Shown piece by piece: positions 1 through 11,680 of a DNA stretch of 64,000 nt; positions within the stretch are counted from its first letter, which is position 1, and each line of letters opens with the position of its first letter. The notes below the pieces were generated by a model that did not search any database, was not told the origin of the DNA, and saw only the letters and a list, made by a program, of their open reading frames with translations. The DNA comes from Datura wrightii (lineage: Eukaryota; Streptophyta; Magnoliopsida; Solanales; Solanaceae). Where the stretch lies: NCBI GenBank assembly GCA_035772735.1, contig JASDFA010000001.1, forward strand, positions 79,200,001 to 79,264,000, given 5' to 3'. The position numbers were made by a program, and so were the translations under genes.

Positions 1-2
1 CT

Positions 3-356
3 GTCACAGTCCTTCAAAAACTCACCTCAGTAGATATAGTAGAGTTATCCATGACCCATTCTGATGTTATTTTTGGCATGGATTGGCTACATGCATGTTA
101 TGCCTCAGTAAATTGTAGAACTTGTGCTGTAGAATTCAGATATTCGGGTGAGCCAGTCCTAGAATGGAAGGGTAGTTCAGTTGTGCCTGTAGGTCATTTC
201 ATTTCCTACCTTATGTCCAGAAAGATAATTTCTAAGGGTTGCATGTACCATCTAGTTAGGATTAAGGATGCTACATCCAAAACCCGACTATCTAGTTAGT
301 TCCCACAGTGTGTGAGTATCTAGAAGTGTTTCTAGATAATTTATCGGGAATCCCTC
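3..356 (+). pseudogene. pol: Tekay element A: protease-to-RT linker of pol (broken)
   Basis: This is part of the Gag-Pol polyprotein of a Ty3/gypsy Tekay/Del-type chromovirus; the upstream part lies outside the window. Reading from base 3, the frame contains DVIFGMDWL, the conserved stretch after the protease active site, then the hydrophilic linker. The same block is at 52788-53207 (element E) and in reverse at 25660-26057 (element F). Against E there is a 1-nt deletion near base 283, then a stop in the shifted frame, so it cannot be translated through. The reading resumes after the inserted LTR at 2604. Domain identity is sure; the exact protease boundary is not visible. Confidence 0.85.
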
Positions 357-732
357 TGTAATACGCCAAAAGCCCTAAGACCAAACTCGGGAGTTGAAAT
401 AGAGAAAACTGAAAATTTTGCACCAGGTCACAGAATGACTCATTCTGTGACTTGCGGGGAAGACCATGAGACATGAGGTGACTCATAATGAAGTACTGGA
501 CTTGAGTTGAGAAACTTTTTATGAGGTCACCACGGGCATGACCACAAGTCGTGGTCAGGCCCAACGACTCATCAGGTCAGCCGTTGCCAAGGAAGCTGAA
601 AAGGGAAGTGTGAGTGGTAGTGCACCTGACGGTTGGACCCCACGAGTCATTATCGGACACCACGATTCATTGGGAGGATCGTGATCAACAAGTAACTAAT
701 GACTTTAGGTTGAGGCAGTGTAGATAACGAGT

Positions 733-755
733 GGTGACCATGAGTCGTGGTCACC
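733..755. repeat. Hairpin in the solo LTR
   Basis: Perfect 8-bp arms GGTGACCA (733-740) and TGGTCACC (748-755) flank a 7-nt loop holding GAGTCG. It belongs to a cluster of imperfect ACGAGTCGT or CCACGA-type palindromes in the first third of this LTR. Confidence 0.8.
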
Positions 756-2189
756 GACAACGATTCATATGATGGCCCCTTATGAGTTCTAGGCGAAACC
801 TCGACAGTGTACCCAATGATTGATGTAACGACCCGTAGTTGGTGGCAACGACTCGTTTGGTCCCTCGTGGGGACTGACGAGAAGTTATTTTTTTGCAAAG
901 TTATTAAGGGTATTCTTGTCATTCCTATGCTCTAGGGTCCTATACTACGTCATTTTAAGCTATGAATGATGGATTTTAAGAGGGGAAAATCTATTCTAAC
1001 TCATTCCTATTCATGCATGCAAGAGAGTAAGAGTTCTTCAAGATTTCCTTCAATCTTTCATTGGGCTTTCAAGGAGTGATAAAATTTGATCTTTCCTAGG
1101 TACGTAGGGTTATGAATGGGTGAATCCGTTCACACCCATGCCCAATCCCTCTCAAAATCATGAAATTTCCTATGTTAATTCTATGGGGTTTCAACCCAAC
1201 GCATGAAATTCATAATTTCCTACATGGGTATGATTTAAATGTTTCTCTACTATTGAATTATGATTCATGGGCAAGTTTTACATTGTTTTTCATTAAAATC
1301 ATGTTTCAATCTTTTTAAATTTAAAAGCCCATTTATGAGAAGTTCATGAAAGTTAAGATTTATGATGAATGTTCAAGTATGATGAAGTATTAATGATAAA
1401 AAGCATGTTTTCAAGTTACCCATGTTTATAATCATGTTTTCAAGTGCATCGAGTATTTTCAAGCTTGTTAAAGTATTGGGCAATGCCCACGTGTTCAAGA
1501 ATGATTTATGATTTATGATATGGATTTCATGATGTATCAATTTATGACGTTGGCCGATTAATGGGCCCCTAATTCATGGTTAAATATGTATGTAAATGGG
1601 GATCAACTATGTTAATGTTTATTTGGTCATGAATCTCATAAATGATGTTTATGATTTACGTACGAGCCTAATGTGCATGTTTTTTGGGAGCAGTGTCTAG
1701 CACCGAGTAGCCTGACGTTCAAAGGACTACACCGGTGTCTGAACTACGTGCCACTGTAGGTTCATGTTGATACATTACAATGTTAATGGATTCCCTCTTT
1801 CATGATATTACATAATGCATGTCCTTTGCCTGGCAAGCCTGGGATGACTTTGCCCACTTGAGTGAGATAGTTGGGGCATCATGTAAGTCTCTACCATGAT
1901 GGTGTTGGTTATGACGATTCCTCTCATTGTTCTGCATGTTTTTATGCATTTTTACGTTTATGATATTCTGGCTTAAGTTATGACTTATAAAGTTTCTCTT
2001 ATGACTATGATAATGAATGAATGACGTATGTTTTGAAAACGTTGAGCCTTATGTTGCATTATGATATTTATGTTATGAGCATGTTGTCCTACTCTTCTGA
2101 TCTCTTTCCAAATTTTATGTATTTTAAATGTCTGTTTTACTTACCTTGTATACTTGGTACATTCCACGTACTTACCGCATACTCTATGC

Positions 2190-2208
2190 TATATCGTTTC
2201 ATGATATA
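2190..2208 (+). repeat. Conserved LTR stem-loop (copy 1)
   Basis: TATATCG, loop TTTCA, TGATATA. The same loop position is seen in five other Tekay LTRs of the window (7585-7603, 19026-19044 on plus; 20701-20719, 28041-28059, 61848-61866 on minus), with paired changes in the stem. It lies just before a conserved AGGCTC, after the conserved GGTACATTCCACGTACTGACC-like stretch. Confidence 0.7.
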
Positions 2209-2603
2209 GGCTCTGATCTTCAGACCCAACACCGTCATTAGCTCATTCTCGGAGTTAGCATCCAGCTCATTGGTGAGTCCTTATTCTCCGAGGACCAGTT
2301 GATATCAATTATCTCTTTATGTTCAGTTTTCTAGACTTGTTGGGTTAGTTGGGGGTGTTGTCCCATCAATCCATCAGATATGTTAGAGGCTTTCAGACTA
2401 TGTGTTGTAATCAGCTGTCATGTCTGGAGTGAGTTTCGCTTTCCATGTTATTCTATGATTATGCTTCCACTATGTTAATATGCTAAGTATTACACTCTAC
2501 TTGATTGAGTTAGATGTATGTTCATGCCATGAGTCGACTTGGATTCTCTCGGAGCTCCTTGTCCCGTGTCTCAATCGGTCTATGTTCGGGTCGTGACACC
2601 ATC

Positions 2604-5409
2604 TCCCATGAGAGATCAATTTGGTATTGACCTTCTTCCTGATACGCAGCCTATATCTATTCCTCCTTACTGATGGCCCCAGCAGAGTTAAAGGAGTTGA
2701 AGAAATAGTTGAAGGATCTTCTAAACAAGGGTTTCATCAGACCTAGCAAATCCCCATGGGGTGCGCCAGTTCTCTTTGTTCGTAAGAAGGATGGTTCTCT
2801 TCGTATGTGCATTGATTATCAATAATTGAACAAAGTTATCATCAAGAACAGGTATCCTCTTCCCAATATTGATGATTTGTTTGACCAGCTTCAATGTGCT
2901 AAGTGCTTTTCTTGGATAGACCTCAGATCTGGATACATCAGCTCAGGGTTCGGGAGAGTGACATCCCGAAGATAGCCTTCAGGACTCGGTTTGGTCACTA
3001 TGAGTTTGTAGTTATGCCTTTTGGACTAACAAATGCTCCTGTAGCTTTTATCAATTTGATGAACAGGGTGTTCAAGCCATACTTGATATGTTCGTGATTG
3101 TGTTCATAGATTACATCCTTATATTCTCTCGAAGTGAGGAGGAACATGCCGCTCATTTGAGGTTGGTGCTACAGAATCAGTGGCCTTTTGGGGCATGTGG
3201 TGTCGAGGGAGGGTGTATAGATGGACTCTCAAAAGATAGAAGCGGTGAAGAATTGGCCTAGACCGGTGAATCCTTTGGATATCAGGAGTTTCTTGGGTTT
3301 AGCTGGTTATTATCGGAGATTTGTTGAGGGTTTTTCATCCATTGCATCCTTGTTGACTAAATTGACCTAGAAGAAAGAGAAGTTTCAATGGTCGGAGGCC
3401 TGTGAGAAGAGCTTCCAAGAGTTGAAGACTCGACTCAGCTCAACACCGAAGTTGACCCTACCTAAGGGTACTGAGGGATTTGTGGTGTATTTTGATGCCT
3501 CGAGGATCGGCCTTGGTTGTGTACTCATGCATCACGGTAAGGTCATAGCCTATGCTTCCAGGCAGCTGAAGGTCCATGAAAAGAACTACTTGACTCATGA
3601 TCTTGAATAGGCGGCGGTAGTATTTTCCTTGAAGATTTGGAGACACTATCTATAAAGGGTCCATGTAGATGTGTTTACGGACCACAAAAGCCTACAGTAT
3701 GGGTCTACACAAAAGGATCTAAATCTACGTCAGAGAAGGTGGTTGGAGCTTTTTAAGGATTATGACATGAGTGTCCTTTGTCATCCGGGCAAGGAAAATG
3801 TGGTGGTAGATGCTCTTAGTAGGCTTTCCATGGAGAGTGTATCTCATGTAGATGGGGAAAGAAAGGAGTTAGTAAAGGATGTGCACCAACTTGCCCGACT
3901 AGGAGTTCGTCTGGTTGACTTGACGGATGGTGGTGTCACAATTAAAAATTGACCATAATCATCTTTAGTGACCGATGTTAAGGCTAGGCAGGACGAGGAT
4001 CCTAATTTGGTGAAGTTGAAGGAAGCGATTCAGAATAAGAAGGTAGAAGTCTTCTCCACAGGGGGAGATGGGGTGCTTCGATATCAGGGTTGCTTGTGTA
4101 TTCCGGGAGTTGATGATTTTAGAGATTGGATATTCCATGAGGCTTATGGTTCTAGATACTCTATAAATCCATGTGCCACCAAGATGTACCGTGACCTACA
4201 GGAAGTCTATTGTTAGAGTGGCATGAAGAAGGACATAGCAGAATTTGTGGCTAAGTGTCCGAATTGTCAACAGGTGAAAGTGGCACATCAAAAACCTAGA
4301 GGTGTGATTCAAGACATTAGTATCCCTACTTGGAAGTGGGATGAGATCAATATGGACTTCATTACAGGGTTGCCTTGCACTCATCGACAGTTTGACTCTA
4401 TTTGGGTATTTGTGGTCATATTGACTAAGGAAACTCATTTTCTACAAGTCAAAACTATCGATTCAAGGGAGGATTATGCTAAGTTGTACATTTGGGAGTT
4501 AGTTCGGCTGCATGGAGTGCCATTGTACATCATATAAGATAGAGGTACCCAGTTTACCTCCTAGTTTTGGAGATCATTTCAAAAGGTACTTGGTACTCAG
4601 GTCAAGTTTAGCACCACATTTCACCCGCAAATAAATGGTCAGGCAGAGCGGACCATTCAGACTCTTGAGGATATGTTGAGAGCGTTTGTGATTAATTTCA
4701 AGGGTAGTTAGGATGATCATTTGTCTCTCATTGAGTTTTCATATAACAACAACTACCATTCAAGCATTTAGATGGCTCCGTTTGAGGCTCTCTATAGGCG
4801 GAGATGTGGATCGCCTATTGCTTGGTTTGAAGTCAGTGAAGCAACGATGATAGGATCAGATTCAGTCTATGAGGCTATGGAGAAAGTTCAGCTTATAAGG
4901 GACAGGTTGAAACAGCTTAGAGTTTCCAAAAGTCCTATGCAAATGTGAGGAGGAGAGAGCTTGTGTTTAAAGTTGACGATTGGGTGTTTCTAAAGGTATC
5001 TCCCATGAAGGGAGTGATGAGGTTTGGAAAGAAAGGGAAACTCAGTTCCTGTTATGTTGGTCTGTATCGGATTGTGAAACGGGTTGGCAAGGTAGCTTAT
5101 GAGTTGGAGTTGCCCTCAGAGTTAGCTTTAGTCCATCCAGTTTTTCATGTATCGCTCTTAAAGAAGTGTTTGGGTGATCCAGCTCTTGTTGTTCCGGTGG
5201 ACAGTGTAGGTGTGAAAGAAAGCCTTAGTTATGAGGAGGTTCCGGTAGAAATACTTGATCATCAGGTTTGGAAGCTAAGAAACAAATAAGTAGCCTTAGT
5301 TAAGGTTTTGTGGAGGAACCAGCATGTTGAGGGAGCTACATGGGAAGCCGAAGCAGATATGATGGCTAAATACCCACATCTATTCCCTTTCGGCTCAGAT
5401 TCAACTTGA
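2604..5409 (+). pseudogene. pol: Tekay element A: RT, RNase H, integrase and chromodomain (degenerate)
   Basis: Decayed pol of a chromovirus. In order: RT from about 2640 to 3400, RNase H about 3420-3960, integrase zinc finger and core about 4220-4900, C-terminal linker and chromodomain about 5000-5409. Visible RT motifs are MCIDYQ, IDLRSG and MPFGLTNAP. The catalytic FIDD box reads FIDY at about 3107, so one metal-binding Asp is lost. About 60 bp of RT is deleted near 3178 relative to E. The integrase finger is CPNCQQ, the core has INMDF, a stop directly before DRGTQF, and an intact GQAERT glutamate. The chromodomain reads VEILDHQV to VLWRNQHVEGATWE with an internal TAA at 5287. There are many stops and frameshifts. 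It is certainly non-functional. Confidence 0.93.
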
Positions 5410-5654
5410 GGTGTCAGTTTCCTCCCTAGTACTCTATTAAGTTTCATGTTCAGCACATGTTCCCTAGTTTCTTTCATGTCAAAAAATGTATATGTGATTC
5501 ATGAATTCAGTTCAGTCATGTAGTTCAGTCCGGAGTTAGACACTCCATCAGTTTCCAGCCTGTATATTCAGTATTTGAGTATGATGATTGCATTTCTTTG
5601 CTTTTAAATATGTTTTCCCGAATTTGAGGATGAATGTTCCCAAGGGGGAGTTAT
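5410..5654 (+). other. Element A 3' untranslated region and polypurine tract
   Basis: Non-coding gap between the chromodomain stop and the 3' LTR. It ends in CAAGGGGGAG (5641-5650), the polypurine tract expected to prime plus-strand DNA. The same purine block, reversed, precedes the LTR of element F at 22578-22592. Confidence 0.85.
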
Positions 5655-7993
5655 TGTAATACCCTAAAAACCCTAAGATCAGACCTGGGGTTGAAATGGA
5701 GAAAATAGGATTTTTTGCATCAGGTCATAGAACGAGTTGTCCAGTGACCCGTGGGTGCAACACGAGTTGTTGAGTGACTCGTGGGGAGGAGCTTGGACTG
5801 GGTTGAGATTTTGCGTTTTGAGGTGACTGGGGGGGGGGTGACCGTGAGTCGTGGTCAGCTCCATGATTCGTTCAGTGGTCTGTGGTCAAGAGTTGATTGA
5901 AGATTGAATATTTTTGGCAGTTTCCCTAACGGGTGGTCACCACAAGTCGTTGGACACACCACGAGTCATGGTGTCCCCTATGGTGACTAGAGGTGATGAA
6001 TTCCCAATGCAGGCAAGGAGAGCAAACCACGAGTCGTGGTGACTGGGCATGAGTCGTTGGCCACATCACGAGTCATGGTGTCCCTCGTGGTGACAAGTAA
6101 AGATGGAATTCCAGTTCTGGCAATGGGAGGCAACCACGACTCGTGGTCAGTTCCGATGATCCATCCAGTTCCTTGTTGGGACTGGCAGTGTGTTTTTCCT
6201 TGCGAATTCATTAAGGGCTTTTTCGTAATTTCTAAGTTTCTAAGGCCTAAACAACATCATTTTAAGCTCAGAATAGAGTGTTTTATGATGGGAAAGTTCA
6301 TTCTAGGCTTATTAACTTCCATGCATGCAAGTGTAGAAGCTCTAATCAAGCCTAAATTCCTCAAGTTCTTCCCTAAATTTCCATTGGGCAATCAAGGGAG
6401 TTGTGAAATCAGATTTCTATAGGTATGTAGGGTTATGAATGGGTGTAATTGTCCATACCCATGGCCAATCCCTTCCCAATTCATGAAATTCTAGTTGATG
6501 AATCTATGGGTTTTTAACCCAACATGTGAATTCTCTAAGTTTCAATCATGGGTATGATCTAAGCATGTTTCTAATGTTGAATTATGACTAATGGGAATAT
6601 TTTACAATGTTTTCAATTATATATTATGTTTTCAAGTTTTATAAATTATGATGTCCATCCATGAAAGTTCATGAAAGTTGAGATCTATGAAATATGTATT
6701 CAAGCATGATGAAATATATATGAAGAAAATATGATTTCGAATTACCCATGTCTGTGTTCATGTTTTCGAATGATCAAGTCTATGTCAAGCATGTTTAAGT
6801 ATTGGGAAAGCCCATATTATCAAGTATGTTTCATGATTTATCTAAACTTCATGCATTAGCTTACCACATGGATTTTGGAGTCTAGACTCCCAACTATTTT
6901 CAGCTTATGGTATGGTTTGAGCCTAAGGCTCCTCATGTTATGATTTCAGATTTATGCATATATGCAGCTTCTTCATTAGATGATGGTTCATCTTATGTTG
7001 AAAAATGATGGAGAGCATATGAATGTTTTTGGGAGTAGTGTTTAGCCCCAAGTAGGCTAAGGGTCATTCAACCCTATGCCTCAGAACTACGCGCCAATGT
7101 AGGTATTTTCAAATTATTTGGGACCTCCTTTGCGAGCTTCCCCTGCCCAAAGGGGCTTTCAATTTGATATCGATATCATGGTGGCGTCCTTAGCCCTGGC
7201 AAAGCTTTGGACGGCTCTGCCCATTTGAATGTGATAGTCGGGACCACGTAAGCTCTATCATGGTAATGTCGGTTATATGGCGAGTCTCCCATTGTTCCTC
7301 ATGATTTCAATTATGCATGTTCATTAGTCATGTTATTATGTCTTCAGTAGGTTTGAACCAATGTTCAGTTTTATTTATGATTATCCATTTTCAGCTTTGG
7401 GTCATTCGCTCATGTTATGATATTTAGTTATGTACATATCATGATTTCAGAAAATAACATGCAAGCCCTACTCTCAAAATCTTATCTTGATTATGTTTTA
7501 TGATATGTATGATTTTACTTACTTAGTGGTTTTACTTACCTTATATACTTGGTACATTCCACGCACTGATCACATACTCTATGTTGTATCATTTCATGAT
7601 ACAGGCTAAGATATTTAGTCTTAGTCTCGCCATTAGCCTAATTCTCAACATCAGTATCTCCCGGTCTCAATTGGCCAGTCCTCATCTTTCTAGGCTATTC
7701 TTTTCAGTCGTATATTTTTGTATTTTTAGTTTCAGACCATAGTGAGTTAGTTGGGGTCTTGTCCCATCAATCGTCAGTAATAGAGGCTTTTCATACATAG
7801 AATATAATCAGCTTCGAATTTGAGTTATGTATTCTGATGTTATGAGATTATTAGACTTTTGCTATATTAATTATGTTGATCTTCTGCTTTATTATGATTG
7901 AGTTAGATGCCTGTTCATGTCATTGGTCGACTTGGAGCCTCTCGGGGTTCTTTGTCCTGTGTGTCGATTCGGGCCTACATTCGGATTGTAACA
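5655..7993 (+). repeat. 3' LTR of Tekay element A
   Basis: It starts TGTAATACCC right after the polypurine tract and ends ATTGTAACA. It aligns along its length with the solo LTR at 357-2598 and with the other Tekay LTRs. It contains odd-centred palindromes ACCACGAGTCGTGGT (near 6029) and ACCACGACTCGTGGT (near 6133), a G-run at 5829-5838 and the conserved stem-loop TGTATCA/TGATACA at 7585-7603. The element sits in the 3' region of element J, which resumes at 7994. Its own 5' LTR is outside the window, so age cannot be judged. Confidence 0.9.
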
Positions 7994-8791
7994 AAAAAGT
8001 TGGATGGTTCTATCTCTTTTATAGATGAGGCTTAATATAGAACCTAAGGTGTTAAAAGGGTTGTTCTTGATGAAAAATGTGAATGGTGAACAAGGAGAGA
8101 TAAGGTGGAGTAGACTCAATAGTGTAGCAGAATGTTTCAATGTTTTCACAAAAGACATTAGGGAGGATGCAGTCACTAGAGCTAAAAGTTGTCTTACCTT
8201 TAATCCCTAGCCTTCGTTATGACCCACAAGTCCTTAGTGTTTCCAAGTGAAGCAACTCTACATTACTGGTGAGTTACATAAAGGGCAAGCCTATGGTTTA
8301 AATATGTATGCACTTGAATTTCCTTGGGAGAGTGAGCTTTTGCATCATTTCATAATCCCTATGTGTGAATTGCATCTATGTGAATATGATTCTCTCTTGT
8401 GGTGAGTGACATCATTTCCTTGGAACAAATGCTAAAACTTGTGTTTTCCATTGAGAGGTATGAATGCGACAAGTTGTGCAGTGAACTTTGAGGCAATCCT
8501 TGAATACTGATTGTCAATGACTTAAGATGCTTATTGATTTTGTATTTGTTGGAATATGCCCCTAATTTGAATTTACAAGAATGAAAGTGAGATATGCTAA
8601 ATGTTTGTGGTTACCAATTGAGTTTGTGCAACATGTTATTGAGTCTTTTTTTTTCTTGAGTCGGTGTGAGAATTTGGGATTTTCTTAAGTTAAATCCCTT
8701 ATGTAGCTCTTATGATTGGTTGCTTAATTCAATTCTTAGTTGTGAAAGAATGTCTTTCTTGAAGACAAGCAATGATTCAAGTTTGGGGGTT
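7994..8791 (+). other. Athila/Tat element J: 3' non-coding region (truncated)
   Basis: Remnant of the internal 3' region of an Athila/Tat-type element, cut on the left by element A. It has the landmarks shared with elements B, C, D and H: a GCCTATGGTT block followed by a GGGAGAGTGAG-like block (8290-8335), then GAAGACAAGCAATGATTCAAGTTTG ending in the purine-rich GTTTGGGGG (8781-8789) just before the LTR. A 61-codon open frame at 8025-8210 lies here, but I see no reason to call it a gene. Confidence 0.7.
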
Positions 8792-8796
8792 TGATG

Positions 8797-8815
8797 AGTT
8801 GGTATTTTACCAACT
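8797..8815. repeat. LTR-terminal hairpin of element J
   Basis: Perfect 8-bp arms AGTTGGTA and TACCAACT with loop TTT, starting five bases into the LTR. Elements B, C and D have hairpins at the same place with other stem sequences. Confidence 0.85.
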
Positions 8816-9091
8816 TATTAGGCTTTTGAGCATGAGCTTTTGCATTGTTTTCACATCAATTGGGAAGGTTTTATGCCTTTTCTCTTTGATCTTGCAGGTA
8901 TTGAACTTAGAAAAAGGAAAAAAGAGGATTTGAACAAAAAATACTTTGCTGGAAGCAAGGAGCATGCGTTTCGCAGAAGGGCGTGCTGGAAGCAAGGAAC
9001 ATGCGTTTCACAGAAGGGCACCTGCGAAACCCAAGTGCAAATGCAGTTACACTAATGATAAGCACTATGGAACCTGCAAAGAGTAGGTTGA

Positions 9092-9110
9092 CACCTGCGA
9101 AACGCAGGTG
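9092..9110. repeat. Inverted repeat CACCTGCG/CGCAGGTG in the J LTR
   Basis: Perfect 8-bp arms with an AAA centre. Degenerate copies surround it: GCACCTGCGAAACCC near 9018 and GCACCTGCGCAACACAGGTGC near 9176. GAAGCAAGGA-CATGCGTTTC is also duplicated at 8953 and 8991. Confidence 0.8.
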
Positions 9111-10077
9111 CAACTGTAGAAGGATGTCAGGCATGACTGTTGGGACCAGCGAAGTAGCTTTGGCTCACGGATGGGCACCTGCGCAACACAGGTGCCTCGC
9201 AAGTAAACAAAACACAAAAAAGGGTAAAAATGTCCAGTTGAGGAACAAGTACATCAGAGAAGCTTCCAAGGGAAAAATTTGGAAAGCTGAGCCTAGGGAA
9301 TGTGTAGAATTTACCCAAAATTGTACACACCCATGTCATATCATCACATCTTAGTTTGGAATTGTAGAGAGAAGTAGAGAGAGAAAGAGTAGAGTACATT
9401 GTTCTTCTTCTTCTTTAATATTTTGAGCTAAGTACACCATTTTAGCAGATTGTTGAAAGCTTGAATTTATATTCAATATGATGATGTTAATGAGTTACCC
9501 ATTGGTATCTTCTCTTTAACTCCATCCAGGAGTAGCTAATTTAGTTGATAGGGATGTATGCATGATAGGAGTTTAGAATGGATTAGATGTTGTTGATTTA
9601 GTCTTAGATTCAATTATAATGCATGAATCTAGAGTTTCCTCCAAGTTTGAATGCTAAAATTAAATGTTGCAAACATTGATGTACTCTTCTTATCTTACTT
9701 TTTCTTGAAAGAGAGAAGTAAGATCTGGGTGAGGAAGCATTAGTGAGGCTTGGATGGTGGATATGTAGGGTTGAGCTAGAGATAGCCAAAACCTATATCC
9801 ACAATCCATTAAAGGACTGAGAGTAGAGATAGCTCAACTCTTCTTCAAGTTTTTGGTGGCTGATTGATTATTGTGACCTTGAGGTTTGAGAAAACCCAAG
9901 ACAAATTCACCGAAGTGGTTGAAAAACATCGGGTGTAGCCTTAGCCATTTTACAACTCTTGGTTGATCTATCTCAATTCCTTGTGGGATTCGATCCCAAC
10001 ACTAATCGGGTATTTTCATTTTTGACAATGACCATTGCCACCTCCCTTAATCGGGAGAGATGTATTTAGAGTTATCA

Positions 10078-10704
10078 CTTACCAATATGTTTAACACGAG
10101 ACAACCATAAAATAAGTCACAAAAACACTTCTATAATATTTACCACATGACGTACTTGACGATCTAAGCTCGAAAATAGATTTGAATCTTCAAATCACCT
10201 TTCAAAACTCCGTAGAACTTAAGAGAAAATAGGTTGAGAGTGTTTACACCACCATCACACTTTTGGAAATTAATTATGAGTTCTAGAACCGAGCAACGGA
10301 CTTTATATAGTCCTCCGCTGACTTGGCCTGTTTTGACATGCCTGCTTGTGCAGTCTCGCAAAAATGCGAATATCTTTCTATTTAGAAATTTTATTTGTGA
10401 ACGATTTAATGTGTTGGAAACTAGAATAATATACCTTTAGCTTGATAAGTTGTAGGCCCCCTAACTTGTTATAGATTGGGAGAAAATATTTGAGATATAC
10501 GACCCAAATTTTAGAGAATGTAAGAAAGAAATTTGTGATAACTTTTGCCGAATTTTGTTTTACCACTTTATTGAGATCAAATATTAACATACAACCATAG
10601 AGTGATTACAATACCTTATAAACACATCCTTCTTAGCATAGTAAATACTCTTAGTGCGACTTCGGAAGTACATTTTTATTGCTTAAATTATATGGGGTGT
10701 TACA
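10078..10704 (-). repeat. LTR fragment of an old minus-strand element G
   Basis: On the minus strand an LTR starts TGTAACACCCC at 10704, preceded by the purine tract AGGGGAAAAGGA (10705-10716), which is the 3' LTR pattern of a Ty3/gypsy element. It runs leftwards to where element J ends. A TATATAAA-like box (minus, about 10303-10310) fits a U3 promoter. The far LTR end is not visible because J adjoins it. The family is not the abundant Tekay family of the window. Confidence 0.6.
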
Positions 10705-10868
10705 TCCTTTTCCCCTAAAAACATTCATCTTCGAATATTAGATGATAATAGAGTGATTACAATACCTTATAAACACATCCTTCTTAGCATAACAATTTTA
10801 TTGCTTAAATTATATGGGATGTTATATCCTTTCCCCCTAGAAACATTCATCCTTGAATATTAGACGAT
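10597..10868. repeat. Tandem duplication across an LTR start and its polypurine tract
   Basis: Two diverged copies, 10597-10747 and 10748-~10868, both start ATAGAGTGATTACAATACC. They include the first ~100 bases of the G LTR, its TGT end and the purine tract. The second copy lacks about 30 bp of the first. Confidence 0.85.
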
Positions 10869-11284
10869 ACACATGATTCAATTCAAATTACCATCACAAC
10901 ATTACTGAACTCACGAAATCATGAAACTCTTGCGTCTACAAAAATTCCACAAACAACTCCAAACAAGATAACTTTACACCCTACCAAGGCGCAGAATACA
11001 ACTCCAACAAAAATCAGGATAAGGATGTTACCTACTTCCACGTCTAGCCATTGGACAACCATAATCCATTATATTACAAGCATTCCCTACAAAAGTCGAC
11101 AAACATGAGTCTAGACCTGACTCCTACCACACTTAACTTCTCGCAAGATTTTGAACCAGAAAGAAGTGTAACAAACCTGAATGTCTTGTAGACTCCTGTC
11201 TATAAGTACGCTGCGCAATGAAAAAGACTCTACTATACATGGCTCATGGACTCCCTAGGATATGACCTGCTCTAACACCAGGTT
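10717..11284 (-). other. Internal remnant of element G with primer-binding site
   Basis: About 570 bp of non-coding remnant, with no gag or pol domain I can recognise. At 11269-11280 the minus strand reads TGGTGTTAGAGC, 10 of 12 matches to the initiator-Met primer site TGGTATCAGAGC, four bases inside an LTR end (TGCCA at 11285). If this is the same element as the LTR at 10704, nearly all of its coding region is gone. Confidence 0.5.
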
Positions 11285-11680
11285 TGGCACACCCCAAACC
11301 CCTGGGGAGGGGGGGGGTGATCGTCACCAGGTGTTGCACTTGACTGAGCAAATCCTGCATCAATATAACTGTAACAAGCTAGAACCAATGAGGTTCGACA
11401 TCACCACAATAATCTAAATCAAAGTAAATGATATTATGAAAATAAAGTTGGCTAACAGACCAACCAAAAGATAGATATACAATAGGCCTACGAGGCCATA
11501 AAATGGAAATGATACCCCGAACAAAGGGCCTTTAGGTCCTATAATAATACTACAACCACAACAAATATGTGCGAGCCTTTATGAATACAACAATAGTTAG
11601 ATGATCGGGACAGGGCCCCGAACTACCTATAAATGAACAACTAGTAACTCTGGAAGAATTGGAGCTTACCGACTCAGTGG
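11285..11680 (-). repeat. Element G 5' LTR, left piece (interrupted by element B)
   Basis: On the minus strand this is the 3' part of an LTR that ends GTGTGCCA at 11285, next to the primer-binding site. It is cut at 11685 by the insertion of element B and appears to continue at 56280. The 10-nt G-run at 11308-11317 is in this piece. Confidence 0.55.

Larger units (their letters stand above)
357..2598 (+). mobile_element. Solo LTR of a Tekay-like element inside element A
   Basis: A complete LTR (TGTAAT...GTGACA, 2242 bp) interrupts pol between the protease linker and RT of element A. It is flanked by a 5-bp TSD with one mismatch: CCCTC at 352-356 and CCATC at 2599-2603. Removing it brings pol back into alignment with element E around 53150-53175. 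No internal domain and no second LTR are attached, so this is a solo LTR, normally made by recombination between the two LTRs of one element. It carries the conserved stem-loop at 2190-2208 and an ACGACTCGT-type palindrome cluster at ~600-870. Confidence 0.9.
8792..10077 (+). repeat. 3' LTR of Athila/Tat element J
   Basis: It begins TGATGAGTTGG after the purine tract and ends GTTATCA, the same style of ending as the LTR of element H (GCATATCA at 59605). Near the 3' end it has the CCTTGTGGGATTCGATCCC stretch typical of Athila/Tat LTR tails. It starts with a hairpin (8797-8815) and carries an array of short inverted repeats built on CACCTGCG (8945-9215). No primer site follows, so it is a 3' or solo-like LTR at the end of J. 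Confidence 0.8.

Noticed and set aside
5829..5838. G-runs here and at 11308-11317 as G-quadruplexes
   Set aside because: Single short runs without the four spaced G-tracts required.
8025..8210. 61-codon open frame in the 3' region of J
   Set aside because: No family likeness and not conserved in the 3' regions of B, C, D or H.
9127..9399. Overlapping open frames on both strands around the J LTR repeats
   Set aside because: Repeated CACCTGCG motifs lack stop codons by chance; they fall in U3 of an LTR.
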